Part shown: positions 31,165 through 40,118 of the stretch, one piece after another
Position numbering within the stretch: the stretch's first letter is position 1
Layout of the letters: every line of letters starts with the position of its first letter
DNA from: Peltaster fructicola
Taxonomy: Eukaryota; Ascomycota; Dothideomycetes
Direction: 5' to 3'
NCBI GenBank assembly: GCA_001592805.2
Contig: CP051142.1
Span: forward strand, 1,612,001 to 1,676,000
DNA length: 64,000 nucleotides
Notes under the pieces: model-generated
What the model saw: only the letters and a program-made list of their open reading frames with translations
Database searches by the model: none
What the model was told of the DNA's origin: nothing
Position numbers and translations under genes: made by a program

Positions 31165-33966
31165 CTACGACTTGTGTGCCTTTGCCATTGTGTTCAGAGC
31201 ACTGCCGTTCTTGAACCACTCAATCTGTCCGGCGTTGAATGTGTGCGAAAGCTGGATGTCAAATGCATCACCGCCCTTGGCTGGGTGAACACGAAGGGTC
31301 ATTGGCTTGCCAACTGCAAGCTGGGTGCAAAGGAGGTCGACCTTGTCATCTGGCTGGATCTTGTCGTAGTCTGCTGGGTCGGAGAAAGTGAGAGGAAGCA
31401 TACCCTGCTTCTTCAAGTTGGTCTCGTGGATACGGGCGAACGATCGGGTGATGATGGCAAGACCACCAAGATGTCTTGGCTCGAGAGCGGCACTGTTGAG
31501 CGTTAGCCAGGAACGTGCGAGAGGACTGTCCGACTTACTGCTCACGGGATGAACCTTCGCCGTAGTTCCAGTCACCAATGACAACCCACTTGATTCCCTT
31601 CTTCTTGTAGTCACGAGCGGTAGCTGGGACAGCGTCAAATCCACCAGTGGTGAAGTTCTTGACCTTGTTGGCTTCTCCATTTGCGCTGTTGATGGCACCA
31701 ATAAGCATGTTGTTAGAGATGTTGTCGAGATGGCCACGGTACTTCAACCATGGACCAGCCACTATTTCTTGTTAGGCTTTGCTCAGAAATCATTTGCGAT
31801 TACTCACTTGAGATGTGGTCAGTTGTGGTCTTGCCCTGTGCCTTGATCAGAACTGGCATGTCCAGAGCGTCCTTGCCGTCCCATGCCTGGAATGGCTCGA
31901 GGATTTGAAGACGATCGGAAGTTGGCGAGACGGCGACCTGGACGGTGGAGCGGTCTGCTGGTGGAGCCTGGTATGTGTCCTGGCCTGGATCGTAGCCGTT
32001 TGCTGGGAGACCATCTCCACTTGGTGCAGCAAGCTTGAAGTCCTTGCCATCCTTGTCCTTGAGAGAGTCGGTGAGAGGGTTGAAGTTGAGCGAACCTGCC
32101 ACAGTCATTGCAACCACGAGATCTGGTGAGGTGACGAAAGAGTGTGTGGCTGGGTTGCCGTCGTTTCGTCCAGTGAAGTTTCGGTTGTACGACGAGATGA
32201 TAGAGTTGGCGACACCCTTCTTAACGTCCTGTCGGTCCCACTGGCCTTCAGATTGTCAGTCACAGAACACGATAAAGAAGGAAAAAACATACCGATACAT
32301 GGTCCACAGGCATTGGCAAGAACCATTCCACCAAAGTCCTCAAGTGTGCTCTGGATGCCGTCGCGCTCAATGGTAGCACGAATCTGTTCCGAACCTGGAG
32401 TGATGGTGAAGATCGACTTGGCCTTGACACCATGAGCCATGGCGTCCTTGGCGATAGATGCGGCGCGAGCCATGTCCTCGTACGAGGAGTTTGTGCATGA
32501 ACCGATCAAGCCGACCTTGAGCTCCTCTGGCCAGTTGTTGGCCTTGACAGCCTCCTTGAACTTGCTGATTGGAGTGGCAAGATCTGGTGTGAATGGACCG
32601 TTGATGTGTGGCTCGAGCTCGCTGAGGTTGATCTCAATGAACTGATCGTACTCTGCTCCCTCATCCTCACGGAGCTCAGTGGCATATGATCGAGCGAAAT
32701 CTCCAATCTCCTTTCGCTTAGTCGCTGCGAGGTAATCGTATTGGCGGTCAGAGAATGGGAAGAGAGAGGTGGTGGCACCAATTTCGGCCTAATCAGAAGT
32801 CAGTCGTTGCATGGTCAATACCCCTCAAATGACCTACTCCCATGTTGCAGATGGTTGCTTGACCTGTGCAAGAGATGCTGTTCACACCTGGACCGCTGCG
32901 ATCTTATTAGTCTGATCACCAAAAATTGAACAACTAGCTTACTGGTACTCAACGATTGCACCAGTTCCACCCTTGACAGTCAAGATACCGGCAACCTTAA
33001 GGATGATGTCTGGAGAGGTCAGTACTTTGAATCTTTCCAAAAGGATCGCTACTTGCCCTTTGGTGTGGTCCATCCGGAGAGCTCGCCGGTCAGCTTGATT
33101 CCGATGACCTTGGGGGCCTTCAGCTCCCATGGCAGGTTAGCCATGACATCGACGGCGTCAGCACCACCGACACCAATTGCTAGAGGATGTAAGTGGGTGC
33201 AAACAAGCGGGACATGCCAGATTACTCACCAGCCATACCAAGACCACCGGCATTTGGAGTGTGGGAGTCGGTACCAATCATAAGACCGCCCGGGAACGAG
33301 TAATTCTCGAGAATGACAGGGAGATGTCAGTACAGGATGTCACTTTGTCTGGTGACAGACTTACTCTGATGAATGATACCCGACCCTGGTCTCCAGAAAC
33401 CAATGTTGTACTTGGCGCAGGATGTGCTCAAGAAATCGTAGACCTCCTTGTTGATATCCTTTGCTCTTTGCAGATCCTTCTCGCCTCCAACTTGTGCCTC
33501 AATCAAGTGGTCACAGTGGACAGTGGAAGGTGTAGCAACACTTGGCATGCCTGCACTCATGAACTGCAAGATAGCCATCTGAGCGGTAGCATCCTGGCAT
33601 GCAACTCGATCAGGGCGAAGCTTGAGGTAGCTGACACCTCGCTCAATCTCTTGGTTGTGTGGGTCGTCGAGATGAGAGTAGAGAATCTTCTCGGCGTATG
33701 TGAGAGGCTTGTTCAGACGAGATCGAACAATGTTCAAGTTCTCGTTCATCTTAGCATAGTTGATGTAGTGTCCCTTCTCCCATGGGGTCATCTCAACCTG
33801 CTTGGTGAGAGGAGAGTCTTGCACCGTGGCGAAGGCTCGGCGGCTCAGCTGAGGCTATTGCACACTCAAAGTCAGCGATTGTAGTCCTCGTGCTCGAACT
33901 TTCGAGCTCCAAACAAAGCAAGTTCAGACATACCAGCTGGCGCGCCGCAGCTCGTGCGGACAGCAT
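31165..33966 (-). CDS. ACO1: Mitochondrial aconitate hydratase
   Basis: A ten-exon model sums to 780 residues. Exons: 33966-33934, 33854-33365, 33316-33230, 33179-33057, 33009-32943, 32895-32838, 32788-32293, 32245-31808, 31761-31539 and 31492-31165. The enzyme converts citrate to isocitrate in the TCA cycle with a 4Fe-4S cluster. The N-terminus [21 protein letters not shown] is a mitochondrial presequence. Cluster cysteines are visible in [10 protein letters not shown] and [52 protein letters not shown] and the C-terminal [14 protein letters not shown] are all classic. One intron is GC-AG (33010-33056), and one (33317-33364) appears to end in TG instead of AG. Two CCAAT boxes lie about 190-210 bp upstream. 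Confidence 0.95.
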
Positions 33967-34782
33967 CGTGATGGATCGTCTCCTTGTAGCACTCTACAAC
34001 GAAGCTCAACGATCTCGAGAGGATAGCTTGCAGATCCAGCAGCAAGCAGGCGCGTGTGTTGTGGATTGGAGTTTCAATGGAGGAGAAATTGGTGATCGAG
34101 AAGCAACAAACCTTGCCTCGCCGGACGTCACCCGAGCTTGTAGTTGGACGCTTATTGGGAGCTGTCTGATTGGATACTGGACCGAGGTGTTTCCGGGCCT
34201 TATCGTGCTTCCTCTTGCTTGCTTTGCTGTGATGTGCTGCAGTCTGCACGTATCAGATGTGTGGAGGGAGAGGAGATGGTACCAAGCTTCCATCACCACG
34301 TATCGATCTACTGATCTGTTCAAATACTCTTCCTTCATTGTCTTCGCACATGCCGATGTCGCTGGCGTTGCCATAGCCGCAATTATCCAATATGTGAGGC
34401 CGCGCTCTGGCTCGGTCGTGCGGCTCTGCTACGATGTCTATTCATCGCCCGGGCATCTATCCTGACCTCAATACACTTTGCTCTTCATCGCGATCGAGGC
34501 GCATGAGGCGACAGTGAGATCTCTGGTCTTCAGCGACCACCCAGGACCACACCCAAACGCACTATCGTTGCCTTCTCCTCGCAAGCACAATCACATGCCG
34601 TGGACTGCCATCGGCTCGCTCCGGGATCGGCCACAAATATCAGAACGCACGGACTACGACCTGCAGACCACTCGACTTTTTACAATTAGCTTCAAGAATA
34701 TTCGCGCGTACGATTGCGAACCGTGCATTTGAAGGCCTTCACTACGCCTGCGGATTACCATATCAGCCGAGCAACAGCAACG
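33967..34782. other. Divergent promoter between aconitase and BUD20
   Basis: About 0.8 kb separates the two start codons. A plus-strand frame of 191 codons (33890-34465) overlaps aconitase exon 1 and this promoter and looks like chance. Confidence 0.5.
34154..34173 (-). promoter_or_regulatory. Paired CCAAT boxes upstream of aconitase
   Basis: On the minus strand, reading towards aconitase, CCAATCAG is followed about 15 bp later by CCCAAT. They lie roughly 190-210 bp before the aconitase ATG. CCAATCAG is the consensus of the fungal CCAAT-binding complex (Hap2/3/5), which with HapX regulates iron-using enzymes such as aconitase. A GATAAG hexamer lies some 25 bp further upstream. Motif matches only. 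Confidence 0.35.
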
Positions 34783-35130
34783 ATGCCTGCTATCAGAGGC
34801 TCAGACTCGAAAAAGAAGACTCGTCGCTATACTCGAGACGTCGATCAAATCCACGCAGACCTTGCCTCGAAGCGACACCTCGAACAATATATCGAGACAA
34901 AGGCACCAGAAGATCTTCCTGGCTTCGGACAGTGGTACTGTGTTGAGTGTTCGAAATGGTATGAGTCGGAGACCAACTACACTGCACATCAGAAGGGAAA
35001 GCCTCACAAGCGACGAGTGAAGCAGCTGAAAGAAGATCCATATACACAAGCTGAGGCAGAGGCTGCAGCTGGGTTGACAACAGACAATGGCAGACGCAAG
35101 AAGGACGATGCAGTCATGACGAACGCTTGA
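34783..35130 (+). CDS. BUD20: C2H2 zinc finger ribosome export factor BUD20/ZNF593
   Basis: A single exon of 115 residues. Bud20 is a pre-60S shuttling factor that helps export of the large ribosomal subunit. The basic N-terminus (KKKTRRYTRDVDQIHADL) is the family hallmark. The single C2H2 finger is YCVECSKWYESETNYTAHQKGKPHKRRVKQL, with Cys, Cys, His, His at the expected spacing, followed by PYTQAEAEAAAG. Length equals the family norm. The start at 34783 (MPAIRGSDSKK) follows CAACG. Confidence 0.93.
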   Translation: MPAIRGSDSKKKTRRYTRDVDQIHADLASKRHLEQYIETKAPEDLPGFGQWYCVECSKWYESETNYTAHQKGKPHKRRVKQLKEDPYTQAEAEAAAGLTTDNGRRKKDDAVMTNA

Positions 35131-35360
35131 GCTGCTGAGCTACGACCAATGTCAGGAAGACAGATGCGACCACCAATAACTGAAATGTCCGGACAAATCT
35201 GGAGTTGTGGACCGATCCATGCCGTCCATCTTGCTACTTCTCTGTGTTCGAAGCATTTACCTTCAAATGAGCAAATCTGGGACTGTGATCTCGCCGGCCA
35301 CGTTCAGTCCGTGACATGGCGACCGCAAACGTCGAAGAAGCTTCATATCGCTATGATGGG

Positions 35361-35580
35361 GATATCGTTGTAGCGGAGAGCAAGTTGACGCTCCGTCAAG
35401 CATCGGTCGAAGCTGTTCCCTACCAGCCAATCAAGGGGATATCGTTACCGGCGCCCATCACTACGGTGGTGATATCCTTGCACCGACGATAAATATGAAC
35501 GTCTGCGAACCCTTGATCGAAGCTGTTCCCTTCCGGTGGGTCCAGTATATCGTTACAGACGCCTGTGGCTAGAATCGAGG
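35361..35580. repeat. Imperfect tandem duplication, about 110 bp unit
   Basis: Two diverged copies lie head to tail at about 35361-35470 and 35471-35580. The 15-mer TCGAAGCTGTTCCCT recurs at 35407 and 35517, exactly 110 bp apart. A GATATCGTT-like motif occurs four times, near 35361, 35438, 35471 and 35546, twice in each unit. It lies in the intergenic region between BUD20 and the first J-domain gene (35131-35817), in which I see no gene. Confidence 0.65.
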
Positions 35581-35817
35581 GATGACTGTATCACTTCTGC
35601 TTCGTGGGGAGAAGTCTGGGTGCACTGCTCGCGAGATATGGATCTGTGGACCGCTACTGCCTGAATACATAATGCACATTCGCAAGTCAACAAATGTCGA
35701 ATCAGCAGTTACAGTGTAAGCTAGTGGTATAGCATTGCCAAAGCTCTACCATCTGAGTGGCTGGTAGAGTCACTTTCACAATTATGATCAGGTGCCTCTC
35801 TCGGACAGCCTACCCAC

Positions 35818-36721
35818 TCACTCAAGGTTCAGCTTGGCCAAGTCGATATTCTTCAGCTCGACCGGAAGCTGACGCTGATGAAGCAGAAAACGACGCTTCT
35901 CGACAGACATAAGCACATCGCGGCACTTCTCGATCACTGCCCATCGTTCTGGTGCTTCAGGGTCGTTCGGAAGGCGACGAGGATCATGCTTGACCGCAAG
36001 AGCAGCGACTGATCTGCCAGGATATTAGCATCAATGTATTGAATACGACGGGCACATACTTCTTGATCAGATTTTCGATTTTATCATCTGGAGTGTCTGG
36101 ATTGATGCCCAACACTCGGTATGGACAAGGCCAGCCTGATGCATCTGATTCAGAGTCGATCGAGGCGTAGGACTCGACGAGATGATCGTGCTCCTCATCA
36201 TCGCCGTAGTGTTGCACACTGCTATGCATGGGTGCCATGTGTGGTCTACGTTCGTCGGTCTCAATGTCTTCGAAATGCTCGGTCTCTTCCACAATCCCGG
36301 GTACAGCTGGAGCAGACACTGATCGCTGAACATGAGGTGGTGTCAACAGCTCTTCGTCCAGGAACTCATGATGCTCTCCGCGAGCCTCTCGCTCAAGCTC
36401 TCGAAGCTCTGCAAGTCGCATGGCTTGAGCATCGCACACGGCGAGACGTGCGTTCAGGGCTTGCAGCATCTCACGATCTGTGGCAGTCATATCTGTGGCT
36501 TCAATTTCCTCGATGCGGGAGACAAGCTCCTTGGTCATGTCTTTATTTGAGACTTCCATCAGGTCGATCTTCTTTTTTGGCAATTTCTTGCCGTCCTTGA
36601 TATCCTGTCGAAGCTGCTCGATTCGACTCTGTAAGTCATTGCTCGTGTGCTGGTCACGCTTGACCAGTTCCTTGAGGTCGGCAATGCTGTGCCCTGTTGA
36701 AGTCTTGATGGCTGTAGCCAT
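35818..36721 (-). CDS. J-domain protein A, HPD changed to HDP
   Basis: Two exons (36721-36060 and 36013-35818; 46-nt intron) encode 285 residues. The N-terminal 130 residues are coiled coil (LKELVKRDQHTSNDLQSRIEQL). An acidic linker follows, and then a C-terminal J-like domain: CPYRVLGINPDTPDDKIENLIKKS, then VKHDPRRLPND. J domains stimulate Hsp70 ATPase through an HPD tripeptide; here the order is HDP, so Hsp70 stimulation may be lost. The intron interrupts the J domain right after the IKK of helix II. The next gene upstream has the same layout, the same intron position and phase, and a similar N-terminus (SWLIRDQAALNAMSERLEEL), so the two are tandem duplicates. Confidence 0.75.
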
Positions 36722-36893
36722 GATGAGGAGGTTAAAGGTAGGTAGTGGAATGCCTGATGGAAAGAGTTGTCATTAAGTATTACTTTCATCAAGCTATCAT
36801 TACCTGCTACCACATTTATCATCAGTACATGCTGCAGCCAACGCTCTCCACTGTCTCAGTGACTGCAAGTCCTAGTGCTAGTGCTCGAAAGCA

Positions 36894-37710
36894 TCAGATC
36901 AGCCGGAGCCGTTCGACCAACCCAGCAAGATCATCGACGTCCTCGACTTCGCCAGTCTCGTCATACTCTCTACGACTTTCGTCCTTATCAATCGCCGCAC
37001 AGAGGATCTTGAAGTCGGCGAATTTTGTGCTTGCCTCAGCGTCGTTAGGTAGACGGTCAGGATGTCTACTCATGATCTGCTTGCGTATGGCTCTGCAACG
37101 GTCAGCATAGGCAATCTTGGGATCTGACGACTCACTTCTTGATCTCGATGCTTGAAGCATTCTGCGACACACCAAGCAGGTCATAGATCAGCGTGTTGTT
37201 GGGTTTGACAATGGCGCCAGAAGTCAGGGGAGGAGGCAGTACATGTGCTGGGAGATGTGGCTCATCAGACGCTGCCACTTTCAACTCTGGCTTGGGCTGA
37301 GGCTTGATCTCCTCCTCGTGCTCCTTGTTACGATCTGCAGGGGCAGTCTTTGACAGCGCCACGGGTTTCCGAGCACTTTCGCTCTTGGCTGTCTTCTCCT
37401 TGATGGTAGCCTGCATGAGGTTCACCCGCTCCAGCATATGATCGCCAAGATCCACCAGCTTGTGTAGTTCTGCCATGATGATGCGCTCCTGCTTGGACGG
37501 AGCTTTGATCTGCTCCATCGCATCAAGGTGGCTATTGCATTCAGTGACGATAGATCGATCCCACGTGCTGAGAGAATTGCGTCCAGATGTCGACAGCTCC
37601 TCTGCACTCATTGATTCGAGTTCCTCCAAGCGCTCTGACATTGCATTCAGAGCAGCCTGGTCACGAATCAACCAGCTGCGAAGCTCGTCTAGTGATGGAA
37701 TGGGCGCCAT
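36894..37710 (-). CDS. J-domain protein B (intact HPD)
   Basis: Two exons (37710-37136 and 37092-36894; 43-nt intron) encode 257 residues. The start MAPIPSLDELRSWL is chosen over open frame upstream. A coiled-coil N-terminus and a Lys/Glu/Pro linker precede a C-terminal J domain: IYDLLGVSQNASSIEIKKA, then SRHPDRLPND with the catalytic HPD present, then a helix ending DESRREYDETGE. It is a candidate Hsp70 co-chaperone. Only 172 bp separate it from its neighbour J protein A on the same strand. The intron falls at the same place in both. Confidence 0.8.
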
Positions 37711-38273
37711 GTGGATGATCTTTGAGGTGAGCTCAATGTTGCTGCTTGAATAGAAGTATATATTGCGCACGAAGTCGTCACTTCAGTGCTACGACTGTCC
37801 TCGGCGGTGACCAGCATGCAAGCCTTACCTTCATTACCTGTCTACCTAGCACGCTGGTCGTAGCGTATGGCCAAAGTGTTACTGCAACATGGTAGGACTG
37901 GAAGACCAGTGACAGAAGGCTCTACTGCGATGAATATATCAATACATCTGGTCGATCGTGCCGTGCATGTAGCGGCAGGTCTGGGATCAATATGTAGAAA
38001 GCGATGTGCTTTCTGCCCGACGAGCGAAGATCTGCGACGATGTAGAGACATGGTCGTCAAAGCCGATGTAGCAACGTTGAAGCCATTCTTCTGGAGGGAA
38101 AGAGTAACTCCTGGGATCACGTGCCATGAAGCCTGAGGCATACAAGCTCCGATGGATTGCTAGGCGCGTATAGATTAACGTAATCGAGCATCCGCAGACA
38201 CCACATCATCAACATTGCTCACAAGACTTCCTCTCCTCCCTGCTTCCCACAGTACACATATATCACCGTCGGC
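37711..38273. other. Divergent promoter between J protein B and RPT3
   Basis: There is no coding frame of note. The proteasome element GGTGGCAAA used by Rpn4 in yeast is not visible here. Confidence 0.45.
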
Positions 38274-39524
38274 ATGGCCGAAGTAATCAACCCTGCGAAT
38301 GTCGAAGCGCCACACAGACACGCGAAGCCAGCAGCCAGCAGCTTGAACGTGGAAGGCATCACGAATGACGACGACCAGTACTCAACATACAAGAAACTAC
38401 AGAGACAACTTGAATACATCAAGCTGCAAGAGGAGTATATCAAGGATGAACAGCGATCGCTCAAAAGAGAGCTCGTTCGAGCACAAGAGGAGATCAAGCG
38501 GATACAGAGTGTTCCTCTGGTTATAGGACAATTCATGGAAGCAATAGATCAGAACACAGGCATCGTACAGTCAAGCACAGGCAGCAACTATGTCGTGCGG
38601 ATACTATCGACGCTCGACCGAGAACTCCTCAAACCGTCCTCCTCGGTTGCACTCCATCGCCACAGCAACAGTCTGGTAGACATCCTCCCGCCTGAAGCTG
38701 ACAGCAGTATCGCAATGCTCGGAGCGGATGAGAAGCCTGATGTCACGTATGCAGATGTTGGAGGACTCGATATGCAGAAGCAGGAGATCCGTGAAGCTGT
38801 CGAGCTTCCGCTTCAGCAATTCGACCTCTACAAGCAGATTGGTATCGATCCGCCACGCGGAGTGCTGCTTTATGGACCGCCTGGAACTGGCAAGACCATG
38901 TTGGTCAAGGCAGTGGCAAACAGCACAACAGCATCCTTCATTCGCGTCGTTGGCTCAGAGTTCGTCCAGAAGTATCTCGGAGAGGGCCCTCGAATGGTAA
39001 GAGATGTCTTCAGGATGGCTCGCGAAAACAGTCCCTCGATCATCTTCATCGACGAAATTGACGCCATTGCTACCAAACGATTTGATGCTCAGACTGGTGC
39101 AGATCGTGAAGTGCAGCGAATTCTGCTCGAGCTGCTCAATCAGATGGATGGCTTCGACCAGACTTCAAATGTCAAGGTCATAATGGCCACAAACCGTGCA
39201 GACACTCTTGATCCTGCGTTGCTCCGTCCGGGTCGTCTGGACAGAAAGATCGAGTTCCCTTCACTGAAGGATAGACGAGAACGTCGTTTGATCTTCTCGA
39301 CGATCGCGTCAAAGATGTCTCTCTCACCTGAGGTCGATCTCGACAGCTTGATCGTCAGGAACGACCCACTTTCAGGAGCAGTGATTGCTGCCGTTATGCA
39401 AGAAGCAGGCCTACGAGCTGTGCGCAAGAACAGATACAATATCATTCAGCAGGACCTCGAGGACGCATACACGAGCCAGGTCAAGGGAACCAGTGAAGCT
39501 GACAAGTTCGACTTCTATAAATGA
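38274..39524 (+). CDS. RPT3: 26S proteasome regulatory ATPase RPT3
   Basis: A single exon of 416 residues. It is one of six AAA+ subunits in the base of the 19S regulator, which unfolds substrates and opens the 20S gate. An N-terminal coiled coil ([22 protein letters not shown]) is followed by an OB domain, Walker A GPPGTGKT, Walker [12 protein letters not shown], the arginine-finger region [17 protein letters not shown] and the C-terminal DKFDFYK, which is the Rpt3 ending that docks into the 20S pocket. [32 protein letters not shown] is typical of Rpt3 rather than the other five subunits. Confidence 0.96.
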   Translation: MAEVINPANVEAPHRHAKPAASSLNVEGITNDDDQYSTYKKLQRQLEYIKLQEEYIKDEQRSLKRELVRAQEEIKRIQSVPLVIGQFMEAIDQNTGIVQSSTGSNYVVRILSTLDRELLKPSSSVALHRHSNSLVDILPPEADSSIAMLGADEKPDVTYADVGGLDMQKQEIREAVELPLQQFDLYKQIGIDPPRGVLLYGPPGTGKTMLVKAVANSTTASFIRVVGSEFVQKYLGEGPRMVRDVFRMARENSPSIIFIDEIDAIATKRFDAQTGADREVQRILLELLNQMDGFDQTSNVKVIMATNRADTLDPALLRPGRLDRKIEFPSLKDRRERRLIFSTIASKMSLSPEVDLDSLIVRNDPLSGAVIAAVMQEAGLRAVRKNRYNIIQQDLEDAYTSQVKGTSEADKFDFYK

Positions 39525-40118
39525 TCGTGTAGCATAGACTAGTCCATGTATAATACAGCCCGATACAGATATACACGTGCATGCCATGAGGGTCTTGAAC
39601 CCATCCCTGACGGATGCAGTAAGCAATGCCCATGCCAAGAGAAAGCTGCGGCTAGTACCGCAAACGGGCAGTACACAGCCAGAGAAGCGACATCATCAAT
39701 ACACCAACCACAACCGTTTCACACCAACGCATACATCTTACTACCGTGGAAACATACTTGCGACATTCATTATCGCCGTGTGAGAGCTTCGCACGACTTT
39801 TTGCACACACCGAGCAGCTTCACCAACCGCTACAACCCCTTAGTCGCGCCCAAAAACGAGAGCTTCAATCGCGTTTGTGCCAGCAGAGAGCTTCTGTTAT
39901 CGCGCTCTCCGCGAGCGCCAACCAGCTTGTATCGCCTCGCTCGTTCATGCACAGCTCGCTGGGTGCTCATGTTCGCAAGACGAAGACTTCGCCGGCCGAA
40001 ACTCTCTCCTACCTGAGACTGCAGACAGAAGCAGTAACATCACTACAACCAGTATCAGCTGCAGTGGCACATCACGGGCGCTGCAGCAGACGACCCAGCC
40101 CTCCACCGTCGCTCGGTG
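39525..40118. other. Leader/promoter region of CCR4, no gene seen
   Basis: This C- and A-rich stretch before the CCR4 ATG probably holds a long 5' leader. Overlapping frames here lack domains. Confidence 0.45.

Noticed and set aside
33890-34465. 191-codon plus-strand frame
   Set aside because: It overlaps aconitase exon 1 and its promoter on the other strand and has no recognisable domain.
35720-35775. D-arm-like sequences on both strands suggesting a tRNA
   Set aside because: There is no T arm or acceptor pairing on either strand.
39570-39605. B-box-like TTGAACCC on the plus strand (minus-strand tRNA candidate)
   Set aside because: The T stem has only three pairs and no D arm or anticodon arm fits.
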